NCBI RefSeq assembly: GCF_025943985.1
Contig: NZ_JAPCWE010000006.1
Coordinates: 62,001-126,000 of the forward strand
Direction: 5' to 3'
DNA: 64,000 nucleotides
DNA from: Anaerorudis cellulosivorans
GTDB taxonomy: Bacteria; Bacteroidota; Bacteroidia; Bacteroidales; Dysgonomonadaceae
The notes below the pieces were generated by a model. It was not told the DNA's origin, searched no databases, and was given only the letters and a program-made list of their open reading frames with translations. Every line of letters begins with the position of its first letter. Position 1 is the first letter of the stretch. Positions 23,373 through 32,227 of the stretch are shown in pieces. The translations under genes and the position numbers were made by a program.

Positions 23373-25244
23373 TCAGGACGATACACTTTGTTTTTCGTCC
23401 GGTTCCACCCAATCGCCGCTTTCTTTAATAAGCCGAATTAATCGGTCAACGGCCTGATCGGCCGGAATATTCTTTTCTACGAGTTGCTGCTTTTTGTAAA
23501 GTGATATTTTCCCGCGCTCTGCACCAACATAACCATAATCGGCATCAGCCATCTCTCCGGGACCGTTGACAATGCAACCCATTATGGCTATTTTTAAATT
23601 TTTCAGGTGTGACAACGCATTCTTTACCAACGTCACCGTTTCCTGCAAATCGAACAAGGTGCGTCCACATCCGGGACATGAAATAAATTCCGCTTTGCTC
23701 ATCCTCAAACGCGCCGCCTGCAAAATGCCAAAAGCATAAGCGTCAACATCTCTTGTATCAATTTTCCCGGTATTGCTCAGCATGATTCCATCGCCAAAGC
23801 CATCCAGCAGCAGTGTGCCCAAATCTGCACCGGCCTTTACCTGAAGATCTTCCGAATCATCTTCGGTATATTCTCGATGGATAATCACCGGATTCTTGCA
23901 ATCTTCGCGCAAGAATTGATGAAAAAATGCCCGCTGCTCTCCCACTCCATTCACGTGTGAAGTTTCAAGCACAATCACAATATCTCTTGCGCTTTTAAGC
24001 AACCTGAGCGTTTCTTGCGTCAGCTCGGGATACGAAAGTTTCAAAAACTTTACAGATGCCTCACACCTTTCCATTTCAAGTATGTTTTCATGCGTGAACA
24101 AGGGGAACTGCCCATCCTTGTTTTCCCACCCCTCACGATAATCGATAATGGCTTTCATCCCTGTCGGAAAACTGAGAGGAAGCCGTTCGCCTACATACAC
24201 ATAATCGGGAACAAATTGTGGATGAAGGCGCATGTCTCCGGTTTTGCTGCGATCGGAAATAACCGGAGACACAAAATCGGCACCGATTTTTCCCACGGCA
24301 TTACTCCTTCTGCGTTCGGGTGAAAATGGCGAAAAGCCCTTATACGGTTCGGCATCGATAGCTTTGTGCCCGGCTCGTTGCGCAATGTAATCGACCAACT
24401 TACGGGCTACCGGTATTTCATATTCGGGATCTTCACTCAACGAAACGCGAACCGTATCCCCTATCCCGTCAGACAACAAGGCACCAATGCCTACTGCCGA
24501 TTTTATGCGTCCGTCTTCTCCGTTACCCGCTTCAGTTACTCCCAAATGCAAAGGGAAATGCATATCTTCTTTGTCCATCCTGTCTACCAGCAACCGCACA
24601 GCCTTTGTCATCAATAACGTATTGGATGCTTTGAGTGAAATCACAACGTCGGAAAATCCTTCCTCCACAGCAATGCGAAGGTACTCCATGCAAGATTCCA
24701 CCATACCCTCGGGTGTATCGCCGTAGCGGCTCATGATGCGGTCGGACAGCGAACCGTGGTTTACACCGATTCGGATAGCTGTCCCGTATTCCTTACAAAT
24801 ATTTAGAAAAGAGATAAATTTAGAACGAATATGCGCTATTCCTTGGGCATACTCTTCGTCTGTGTATTCCTTTTGTGAAAAAGTTTTTTGTCTGTCGGCA
24901 AAATTACCTGGATTAATGCGCACTTTTTCTACAATTTTTGCTGCTGTTTCCGCCGCTTTCGGGTTAAAATGAATATCGGCCGAAAGAGGGATAGTGTATC
25001 CTTTTCTGCGTAATTCGCCTTTTATATTCCGAAGATTCTCGGCTTCGCGTACGCCCTGTGCTGTCAAACGGATTAAATCGGCACCTGACGCAATGATACG
25101 TTGGCACTGGGCTACACATGCTTCCGTATCCAGCGTATTGGTATTGGTCATTGTTTGAATGGCGATGCGATGATTTGCTCCAAGGGTGAGATTGCCGATA
25201 TGTACATCGACGGTAGGGCGACGATGATAGTTGAAATAATCCAT
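23373..25244 (-). CDS. ispG: 4-hydroxy-3-methylbut-2-enyl diphosphate synthase IspG, long form
   Basis: Penultimate enzyme of the methylerythritol phosphate isoprenoid pathway, a [4Fe-4S] protein. 623 residues from MDYFNYHRRPTVDVHIGNL; about 370 residues is usual in proteobacteria, whereas Bacteroidetes, Chlamydiae and plants have this long form with an inserted domain between the TIM barrel and the C-terminal cluster domain. C-terminal ligand motifs SCPGCGR and MGCIVNGPGE are present. I chose the ATG at 25244, since upstream codons overlap the TAAATTTG promoter box. ispF is at 59.6 kb. Confidence 0.95.
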   Translation of the reverse strand: MDYFNYHRRPTVDVHIGNLTLGANHRIAIQTMTNTNTLDTEACVAQCQRIIASGADLIRLTAQGVREAENLRNIKGELRRKGYTIPLSADIHFNPKAAETAAKIVEKVRINPGNFADRQKTFSQKEYTDEEYAQGIAHIRSKFISFLNICKEYGTAIRIGVNHGSLSDRIMSRYGDTPEGMVESCMEYLRIAVEEGFSDVVISLKASNTLLMTKAVRLLVDRMDKEDMHFPLHLGVTEAGNGEDGRIKSAVGIGALLSDGIGDTVRVSLSEDPEYEIPVARKLVDYIAQRAGHKAIDAEPYKGFSPFSPERRRSNAVGKIGADFVSPVISDRSKTGDMRLHPQFVPDYVYVGERLPLSFPTGMKAIIDYREGWENKDGQFPLFTHENILEMERCEASVKFLKLSYPELTQETLRLLKSARDIVIVLETSHVNGVGEQRAFFHQFLREDCKNPVIIHREYTEDDSEDLQVKAGADLGTLLLDGFGDGIMLSNTGKIDTRDVDAYAFGILQAARLRMSKAEFISCPGCGRTLFDLQETVTLVKNALSHLKNLKIAIMGCIVNGPGEMADADYGYVGAERGKISLYKKQQLVEKNIPADQAVDRLIRLIKESGDWVEPDEKQSVSS

Positions 25245-25261
25245 TGAAATTAATTTTACTG

Positions 25262-25269
25262 CAAATTTA
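25262..25269 (-). promoter_or_regulatory. TAnnTTTG minus-7 box for ispG
   Basis: TAAATTTG on the minus strand, 17 bp before the ispG ATG at 25244, giving a very short leader. It also sits just after the stop of the upstream metallo-hydrolase gene (25283), so ispG has its own promoter. Confidence 0.5.
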
Positions 25270-25282
25270 GTACAAATCCGGG

Positions 25283-26011
25283 TCAATAGAGTCGAAACGA
25301 TTGTCCGGGATGAGTTATTGCCAAATAGGTACATCCGTGTTTTGAGGCATATTTCTCAAAAGCATTCGCTTTATCGTAACATTCGCCAAAATGCATCGGC
25401 AAAAAATAATCGGTTCGGATGCGTTCGACAAACTGCTCGGCACCTCGCATATAGTTACGCCCCAATCGGGGATCGATAGGAAACATCGCCACATGGATAT
25501 GATCGGTTCGTTCGGCAAGAAGTTCCAGCTCACAAAGAAAATTGTTTTCATAGGTTAAGGCTTCTTTTTTCGAAACCTCTTCATTCCAATGCCAATTGTT
25601 GAGATCGCCGGCATGAAAAAACCATAGATCATTGTGCTTAAACAGGAACGAATTTCCCACATCAGTCGACCCGAAAGCTTCAATTCGGATATGCTCATCC
25701 TCATAAACATCCTCTTTATCCAAATAATACGCATCTTTGAGTGATGTTTTTTGGCTAAGCAACAATTCTTTCGAAAAAATATAATGAATGTTTGGTTTTT
25801 GCTCTTTCCATAACAGTATCTCAGGATTAAAATGATCGGAGTGGGAGTGGGTGCATACGACGTAAAGGTCTTCTTTTTTATTCAGCAAATAATCTTTTAC
25901 GCAATAATCGCCATATTCCGGATCGATAACATCGCTGTGATAATCGATAATCACAGAAAAATCGTCGAAAGTTACGGCATACCCACTATGAAAAATATAC
26001 GTTACAATCAT
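25283..26011 (-). CDS. Metallo-beta-lactamase-fold hydrolase
   Basis: 242-residue member of the UlaG/YycJ-like MBL superfamily. Metal-binding HxHxDH is THSHSDHF (about 53-60), with later ligands FHAGDLNNWHW (about 129-139) and PMHFGECYD (about 207-215). The start MIVTYIFHSGYAV is the family start; longer versions begin at 26023 or a GTG at 26035. Substrate unknown; not a beta-lactamase by any visible feature. The neighbouring ispG has its own promoter, so a functional link is not implied. Confidence 0.85.
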   Translation of the reverse strand: MIVTYIFHSGYAVTFDDFSVIIDYHSDVIDPEYGDYCVKDYLLNKKEDLYVVCTHSHSDHFNPEILLWKEQKPNIHYIFSKELLLSQKTSLKDAYYLDKEDVYEDEHIRIEAFGSTDVGNSFLFKHNDLWFFHAGDLNNWHWNEEVSKKEALTYENNFLCELELLAERTDHIHVAMFPIDPRLGRNYMRGAEQFVERIRTDYFLPMHFGECYDKANAFEKYASKHGCTYLAITHPGQSFRLY

Positions 26012-26205
26012 ATTCCGATGCATGGATAAAAACACAATCCCTTATTTATAATAACAATTTTTGGCCGAAATGTTCATCCCGGTTTCTATAAAATTTGGTA
26101 AAACAAATCTAACCTGCGTTAGGTGAAATTTGCGCCACCCGGAGCAAAACAATCCCTCATACAACATATTTTGACTTCAAATGTTTATCGAATGCACATT
26201 TTTTG

Positions 26206-26213
26206 TACTTTTG
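26206..26213 (+). promoter_or_regulatory. TAnnTTTG minus-7 box for fabI
   Basis: TACTTTTG, 67 bp before the fabI start, with TTTA about 19 bp upstream in place of the minus-33 TTTG. The leader contains no evident regulatory fold; a small CTAAC-CTGC-GTTAG dyad lies further upstream at about 26109-26122. Confidence 0.55.
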
Positions 26214-26280
26214 TGCAGTTTATATTCAATCAACTCCTTTTTTAACCATAAGGAGCTTAGCGAAAATAATAATAAAAAGA

Positions 26281-27141
26281 ATGAGTCACAATTTATTAAA
26301 AGGTAAACGCGGCATCATTTTCGGCGCACTAAACGAAATGTCCATCGCATGGAAAGTTGCCGAAAGAGCTGTTGAAGAAGGCGCTGTCATCACGCTGTCG
26401 AACACGCCTGTTGCCGTACGTATGGGCGATACCCTTAAGTTGGGGGAAAAATTAAACGCTGAAATTCTGCCTGCCGACGCTACCAATGTTGAAGACCTGG
26501 AAATGGTATTTTCAAAATCGATGGAAATACTGGGCGGGAAAATCGATTTTTTGTTGCACTCCATCGGTATGTCGCCAAATGTGCGCAAAAAACGTCCGTA
26601 TGACGATCTCGATTACGATCTGATGATGAAAACGCTCGATATTTCAGCTATTTCGTTTCACAAGATGCTGCAAGTAGCCAAAAAAATGGATGCTATTGCA
26701 GAAGGAGGATCAATCCTTACACTTTCTTACATTGCAGCGCATCGCACGTTTTTCGGCTACAACGATATGGCTGATGCCAAAGCACTGCTCGAATCCATAA
26801 CACGCAGTTTCGGGTATATATACGGACGAGAAAAAGGGGTACGAATCAATGCTATTTCCCAATCTCCTACGTTGACAACTGCAGGTAGCGGAATTAAAGG
26901 GATGGAAGATTTGATGGATTTTTCGGAAAGAATGTCACCACTCGGCAATGCCAATGCCGACGATTGCGCCGATTATTGCATCGTGATGTTTTCCGACTTA
27001 ACCCGAAAAGTGACCATGCAGACGCTTTACAACGATGGTGGATTCTCCAGCATGGGAATGAGCCTCAGAGCAATGAAACGATACAGTAATAACGAAATCG
27101 AAGAATTTAAAAACGAAAAAGGAGAAATTTCATATGGATAA
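26281..27141 (+). CDS. fabI: Enoyl-[acyl-carrier-protein] reductase FabI
   Basis: NADH-dependent short-chain dehydrogenase that completes each round of fatty-acid elongation. 286 residues starting MSHNLLKGKRGIIFGALNE, with the FabI nucleotide site GALNEMSIAW and the catalytic Y-x6-K pair Y160/K167 (GYNDMADAK), plus the HSIGMSP loop. It is longer than E. coli FabI (262) through a charged C-terminal tail, normal for Bacteroidetes. The 78-bp upstream extension of the frame is not used because the promoter box lies within it. Confidence 0.95.
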   Translation: MSHNLLKGKRGIIFGALNEMSIAWKVAERAVEEGAVITLSNTPVAVRMGDTLKLGEKLNAEILPADATNVEDLEMVFSKSMEILGGKIDFLLHSIGMSPNVRKKRPYDDLDYDLMMKTLDISAISFHKMLQVAKKMDAIAEGGSILTLSYIAAHRTFFGYNDMADAKALLESITRSFGYIYGREKGVRINAISQSPTLTTAGSGIKGMEDLMDFSERMSPLGNANADDCADYCIVMFSDLTRKVTMQTLYNDGGFSSMGMSLRAMKRYSNNEIEEFKNEKGEISYG

Positions 27142-27155
27142 TCGGCATATTTTTT

Positions 27156-27163
27156 TACTTTTG
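27156..27163 (+). promoter_or_regulatory. TAnnTTTG minus-7 box for the threonylcarbamoyl-AMP synthase gene
   Basis: TACTTTTG, ending only 8 bp before the ATG at 27172, which predicts a nearly leaderless mRNA. Confidence 0.5.
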
Positions 27164-27171
27164 TAGCTGTT

Positions 27172-27780
27172 ATGCTGATAAAAATTTATCCCGATAATCC
27201 CAACCCTCGTGAAATAGAGAGAGTTGTTTCTGTTTTACGCGACGGTGGAATAGTCATTTATCCCACCGATACTCTTTATGCAATCGGCTGTGATGCTTTA
27301 AATGTGCGTGCAGTAGAGAAAATTTGTGATTTAAAGGGAATCAATCCTCAAAAACACAATTTGTCCATTATCTGCAACGATTTGAGTAATATCAGCGAAT
27401 ATGCCAAAGTAAGTACTCCTGTTTTTAAACTCATGAAAAAAAACCTGCCCGGACCCTTTACTTTTATTCTTCCGACAACTTCATCTCTGCCCAAAATATA
27501 TAAAAGTAAAAAAACGGTGGGTATCCGTGTTCCCGACAACAACATTATTCGTGAAATTGTAAAACAGTTGGGGAATCCGGTTTTAAGTACATCGGTTAAA
27601 GACAAAAACGATGAAGTTGAATATACTACCGATCCCGAACTTATCCACGAAAAATGGGAAAATTTTGCCGACATTGTCATCGATGGAGGTTATGGGGGAA
27701 TCGAGCCTTCAACGGTAGTCGATTGCACAACGGATGAACCTCAAATTATTCGTGAAGGAAAAGGTATTTTAATCTTATAA
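27172..27780 (+). CDS. L-threonylcarbamoyladenylate synthase (YrdC/Sua5/TsaC family)
   Basis: Makes threonylcarbamoyl-AMP from threonine, bicarbonate and ATP for the t6A37 modification of ANN-decoding tRNAs. 202 residues, single YrdC domain: VVSVLRDGGIVIYPTDTLYA near residues 19-38, the KxR-type ligand region (KKTVGIRVPDN), and a C-terminal STVVDCTTDEPQIIREGKG. No Sua5 C-terminal extension, so TsaC-like in length. Follows fabI by 30 bp but has its own promoter box. Confidence 0.92.
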   Translation: MLIKIYPDNPNPREIERVVSVLRDGGIVIYPTDTLYAIGCDALNVRAVEKICDLKGINPQKHNLSIICNDLSNISEYAKVSTPVFKLMKKNLPGPFTFILPTTSSLPKIYKSKKTVGIRVPDNNIIREIVKQLGNPVLSTSVKDKNDEVEYTTDPELIHEKWENFADIVIDGGYGGIEPSTVVDCTTDEPQIIREGKGILIL

Positions 27781-27798
27781 TATTATTTCAAAATCAGA

Positions 27799-29333
27799 AT
27801 GAAAAAGCATTTCATACCGTTCTTTGTGGTGATGGGTTTGGCATTATCCTTCTCCGGCTGCTCAAAAGACGAACCTTCAACGGTGAAGGAAAATCTCAAC
27901 ATCGTTAGGCAGTTTGTGTATGACGGTATGTCTTTATATTATTTGTGGGCTCCCTCTATGCTCGATAAAATACCTCCCCGACTAAATATTGATCCCGTTG
28001 ACTATTTTGAAAGCCTGCTTTACCCGATAGATCGCGAACGCGGCTGGTCGTGGATCACGGATGACGTTGAAGAATTGCTGGCCGATTTTGAAGGCGAATC
28101 AAATAATGCTTTTGGTTTTTCGCCTACACTTTTATGGACTGATGAAACAAAGACAAACCTCATTGCCGTAATAAAATATGTCTATCCCGATACACCTGCA
28201 TATGAAGCAGGATTGAAAAGAGGGGATATTATTATACATATCAACGGCGAGCCAATCACTTCATCCAATTATTTGACTCTTTTTGGGTCCAACGCACCGG
28301 TTACTTTTAAGGTTTTCGATCAATTTTATAAAAACCCTCATGATATATCCATTACTCCTCGAAAAATTAATACCGATCCTGTGCTTTATACACACGTTTA
28401 CCACTATCCCGAACAAGGCAAAAAAATTGCCTACTTGTTTTATGCCGAATTCATAAGCAATTACAATAAAAGCCTATTCAATGCCTTTTCTAAATTTAAT
28501 CGGGAAGGGGTTACCGATTTGATTGTTGATCTGAGGTATAACCCCGGAGGCGATATCTCTGCAGCTACTTATCTGGGTTCACTTATTGCTCCTCGAACCG
28601 AAGTTGAAAACAAATCGGTATTTACCATATTGTCGTATAATCCTTGGATAAATGCTTTTTTTGATGAAGAAGGGATCAGTAGAAGCGATAGTTTGGGCGT
28701 TTACAGAGAAGAAGTTGAATCTAATCCGTTGGATGCTAATCTTAATTTAAACAACGTGTATATTCTGGCCACCAACTTCACCTATTCAGCATCGGAACTT
28801 ACTACATTTTGTTTAAACCTTATATGAAGGTAGTTCACGTGGGAGACAGTACGGGAGGAAAATACACCGCCTCATGGACCATTCATGCGTATAATACTTT
28901 TCCTGATAAAAACGGTTACAACAGAACGATGCCGGTCTATGATGAAAGCGATTTATCTGAAGAAGAAAAATTTTCGCTGAAGAATTGGGCTATGCAACCC
29001 ATTGTTGCCAAATATACAGATAAGAATGGTACTGATTTTGTCGATCAAGGATGCTTGATTCCGGATTATCCGGTTGCTTCTCAAGAAAACAACCCATCAG
29101 CATGGGTAGCTATAGGCGATTCAACCGATTATTTGCTCTCTAAGGCAATTTCGTTGATTACCGGTCAACCCACGCAATCCGTGCCTTTATCGACAAGAAG
29201 TATCCCTGAAATAAAAATGAAGCCCTCGGGACTTTCTTCTCCAAAAGAAGAAAGGATCCGGCAGTCGGTAAACCTGGACCATATCCCGTTTACACCTGCC
29301 GATCTCAGAAAATTACGTGAATCAAAAAAATAA
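27799..29333 (+). pseudogene. S41-family peptidase lipoprotein, interrupted by a frame change at 28812-28818
   Basis: One protease gene split into two frames. The first part (27799-28827, 342 codons) has a lipoprotein signal with lipobox LSFSGC (C21), an N-terminal helical region, a PDZ domain (about 110-180) and the catalytic serine S330 in TYSASEL. The second (open from 28809, read to 29333) carries KPYMKVVHVGDSTGGK with the catalytic lysine. Counted through the junction, Ser and Lys are 25 residues apart, the same as S430/K455 of E. coli Tsp, so the two parts belong together. The change is minus-1 and happens at TTTAAAC in the right phase (T-TTA-AAC), 6 bp before the zero-frame stop. It may be a one-A deletion (mutation or sequencing error) or programmed frameshifting. 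Confidence 0.85.
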
Positions 29334-29342
29334 TCCATTGCT

Positions 29343-29708
29343 TTATTTTTCTACCCTCACCGGGATTTTTTTTATTCTTCCACCCAAAATAGCATCGTAT
29401 CGTATATATTGATCACGAGAAAGAATTTTTTGTAAGTCGGCTTTTCGATTTTCTTTCAACTTTTTTATTCGTTTTCCCGAATGACAAAAACAACAGTTTT
29501 CGGCTCTCTGAACATCGAGCAAAAATTTCAGTTCAATCTCTTTTAATTGCGACGCCTGACTATCGGTAAAACCAATAATCTGTTGCATTTCGTCAACCAT
29601 ATTTTCTACATATTCCGAAAAAACCTGCTGCGTAATGGTTGGTTTCTGTGCCGACACAGAACCAAATACAAAAATCATCAAAATAAATAATAAAGACTTC
29701 TTCATCAT
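29343..29708 (-). CDS. Small secreted protein of unknown function
   Basis: 121-residue protein with a signal peptide (MMKKSLLFILMIFVFGSVSAQ) and a helical, charged mature part. A segment CCFCHSGKRIKKLKENRKADLQKILSRDQ (trimmed here to its cysteine motif CCFC at about 72-75 and the KILSRDQYIRYD end) resembles the helix pairs of Spy/CpxP-like or DUF4890-type Bacteroidetes periplasmic proteins, which often end in a LSxxQ(Y)xxYD pattern. Function not recognised. Follows dusB on the same strand after 38 bp and may share its transcript. Confidence 0.7.
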   Translation of the reverse strand: MMKKSLLFILMIFVFGSVSAQKPTITQQVFSEYVENMVDEMQQIIGFTDSQASQLKEIELKFLLDVQRAENCCFCHSGKRIKKLKENRKADLQKILSRDQYIRYDAILGGRIKKIPVRVEK

Positions 29709-29746
29709 GCCATTTTATTGTAAGACGATTATCATTCTCAATTTGT

Positions 29747-30733
29747 TTAATCGAGATGAAACTTTTCGGGTATTTCATCCAATAGGGTAAAAAGTTCTTC
29801 AAGCGTATTTGCCCGAAGCATGGCAATACGTGTCTGCCTAAAATCCGGAATCCCTTTAAATAGGGGAGTAGCAGCCAAATGACGGCGACTATGTAAAATG
29901 CCACGACGCTCATCTAATCGCTGTACACTTTGCAATATCTGCTGCTTAAGTACATCTAAATACCAACGGAAAGTTTCGGGCGGTAATTTTTCTCCTGTTT
30001 TTAAATAATGTTTTACCTCACGAAATATCCATGGACGACCAAAAGTTGCACGCCCAATCATAACGGCATCTACTCCTGTTTCTTCAAAACGTCGTTTACA
30101 TACTTCGGGTGAATCGATATCTCCATTACCAATAATTGGTATTAGCATACGCGGATTGGATTTTACTTCCTTTATCAACGCCCAGTCCGCTTCTCCGTTA
30201 TACATTTGCGAGCGTGTACGACCATGGATAGTTAATGCAGCTATGCCGCAATCCTGTAACTGTTCAGCCAATGTTACAATGATTTTGGAATCTTCATCCC
30301 ATCCCAAACGGGTTTTCACGGTTACCGGCTTTTTCACGGCATTCACTACTTTTTGGGTGATTTCCAACATTAACTCGGGCGTTCGGAGCATGCCTGCTCC
30401 TGCGCCTTTACCGGCCACTTTTTTTACAGGACATCCAAAATTAATATCGATAATATCAGGATCGGCTTCTTCGCATATTTTGGCAGCTTCAGCCATTGCA
30501 TCGGGATCGCGACCGTAAATCTGAATAGCCAACGGCCGCTCTTCTTCACAAATGCTTATTTTTTGAAGCGTTCGTTCCACATTACGCACCAAAGCGTCGC
30601 TCGAGACAAATTCGGTATAAACCATATCTGCTCCAAATTTTTTACATAACAGCCTGAAACCAATATCGGTTACATCTTCCATTGGTGCGAGAAACACTGC
30701 ATAGTCCTCAAATTCTATATTCCCAATTTTCAT
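29747..30733 (-). CDS. dusB: tRNA-dihydrouridine synthase (DusB type)
   Basis: FMN enzyme that reduces uridine to dihydrouridine in tRNA D-loops. 328 residues; N-terminal LAPMEDVTDIGFR, the catalytic-cysteine region NFGCPVKKVAGKGAGAG, TRLGWDED, TIHGRTRSQMY and a GNGDI phosphate site are all present. Downstream of it on the same strand is the small secreted protein; upstream is the proposed origin region. The substrate uridine position cannot be told from sequence. Confidence 0.93.
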   Translation of the reverse strand: MKIGNIEFEDYAVFLAPMEDVTDIGFRLLCKKFGADMVYTEFVSSDALVRNVERTLQKISICEEERPLAIQIYGRDPDAMAEAAKICEEADPDIIDINFGCPVKKVAGKGAGAGMLRTPELMLEITQKVVNAVKKPVTVKTRLGWDEDSKIIVTLAEQLQDCGIAALTIHGRTRSQMYNGEADWALIKEVKSNPRMLIPIIGNGDIDSPEVCKRRFEETGVDAVMIGRATFGRPWIFREVKHYLKTGEKLPPETFRWYLDVLKQQILQSVQRLDERRGILHSRRHLAATPLFKGIPDFRQTRIAMLRANTLEELFTLLDEIPEKFHLD

Positions 30734-31202
30734 TATTTATTTCAACCAAAATCTTCATACAAATGTACCACAGGTTTTCAAAGGTGCAAAAAAAATACAT
30801 GTTGATAATTTGTTGATGAATCGTCGATAATTATTCGAAAACTTCTTTTTGAAAATCGATAACAAATATGATTATAAAAAATACGCAATTTGAAGGTAAT
30901 AATTATCCATTTTCTTAAACATCCTATACAGAGGTTTTCAACCGATAAAATCAATAAAAAGAGAATAAATTATTAACTTTGCATATTATCAACCGTTTTT
31001 GATAACGTTTATAATTTAAAGATTTTCAAAGCAAATACTTCCGAAATTTTGTTCATAATTAGAGATAAGTCGTTATGAATTGTTGATATATTTTTTACTG
31101 ATAAAAAGAAGAAAAGTAATCAACATTATCAACAACCATTCATCATTATCTTTATTATCTGTTTTGAAAAAGTTATAATATAATAATAACGCAAATAAGA
31201 AT
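30734..31202. other. Candidate chromosomal replication origin (oriC)
   Basis: 469-bp gene-free, very AT-rich gap with several DnaA-box-like 9-mers: TGTTGATAA (30800-30808), TGTTGATGA (30811-30819), TTATCCATT (30903-30911), TTATCAACC (30986-30994), TGTTGATAT (31081-31089), and a head-to-tail pair TAATCAACA (31117-31125) and TTATCAACA (31126-31134). Long A/T runs between them could serve as an unwinding element. Plus-strand composition turns from A/C-leaning on the left to G/T-leaning on the right, and a consensus parS lies at 43285. dnaA is not in the window, and gene orientation to the right is not leading-strand biased, so this remains a proposal. Confidence 0.6.
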
Positions 31203-32147
31203 ATGGAAAAAGGAAAAATTATTGAAAATATAAATAGGCTCAGGAAAGAAAAAAATGCCGTTATTTTGTCGCATTTTTACCAAACTTCCGATATTCAGGA
31301 TATTGCTGATTTTGTGGGCGACAGCCTCGCTTTAGCACAATGGGCAGCTAAAACTACTGCAGATGTTATTGTTTTATGTGGCGTTTATTTTATGGGTGAA
31401 ACGGCAAAGATTCTTTGTCCGGATAAACGTGTTTTCATTCCGGATGGAGAAGCCGGATGTTCGTTGGCCGATAGCTGTCCTGCAGAAGAATTTCAACAAT
31501 TTATAAATAAATACCCCGATCATACGGTTATTTCATATGTAAATACCTCAGCAGCTGTAAAAGCTTTGACCGATATTGTGGTTACTTCTTCGAATGCTGT
31601 ACAAATCGTTCAATCGTTACCTCTAAACGAAAAAATTATTTTTGCTCCGGATCGCAATTTGGGTGATTATATCAATAAATTAACCGGTAGGAAAATGGTG
31701 TTGTGGGATGGAGCTTGTCATGTTCACCAGCAATTTTCGATCGAACGGATTATCGAATTGAAAAAACAATATCCCGATGCTTTATTGCTTGCTCATCCTG
31801 AATGTCCGGCTTATATAAGACAAATAGCCGATCATATTGGTTCTACATCCTCTATGTTGAAATTTGCGAAAACTTCGGATAGAAAATGCTTTATAGTGGC
31901 AACAGAATGGGGTATTTTGCATCAGATGAAGAAAGAGAATCCTGAAAAGGTTTTTATTCCTGCTCCTCCCGAAGACGTTACATGTGCTTGTAATACGTGT
32001 TTTTACATGAAAAAAAATACGCTTGAAAAAATCTATTCATGCCTGGAAAGCGAAACACCGGAAATTTTCATAGATGAGGGGATTAGGGTAAGAGCTGTGA
32101 AACCCATTAAGAGAATGCTTGAAATTTCGGCAAAATACGGACTCTAG
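31203..32147 (+). CDS. nadA: Quinolinate synthase NadA
   Basis: [4Fe-4S] enzyme condensing iminoaspartate with dihydroxyacetone phosphate to quinolinate in NAD synthesis. 314 residues; three ligand cysteines in the expected places: C59 (VLCGVYFMGE), a second in the HPECPA segment, and a third in the CACNTC stretch. nadB and nadC are not adjacent. The gene starts next to the AT-rich origin-like gap and runs away from it. Confidence 0.94.
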   Translation: MEKGKIIENINRLRKEKNAVILSHFYQTSDIQDIADFVGDSLALAQWAAKTTADVIVLCGVYFMGETAKILCPDKRVFIPDGEAGCSLADSCPAEEFQQFINKYPDHTVISYVNTSAAVKALTDIVVTSSNAVQIVQSLPLNEKIIFAPDRNLGDYINKLTGRKMVLWDGACHVHQQFSIERIIELKKQYPDALLLAHPECPAYIRQIADHIGSTSSMLKFAKTSDRKCFIVATEWGILHQMKKENPEKVFIPAPPEDVTCACNTCFYMKKNTLEKIYSCLESETPEIFIDEGIRVRAVKPIKRMLEISAKYGL

Positions 32148-32227
32148 GTTTATTCATTCTCAAGGTATAATCTTTTTGAACACATATTTTTGTTATCTTT
32201 ACAGTTTAAAATAAAACAAAGTAACAT

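Noticed and set aside
23095-23412. 105-codon minus-strand open frame over the 11-nt repeat element
   Set aside because: It overlaps the end of ispG and the composition follows the 11-nt period rather than codon structure; no known domain.
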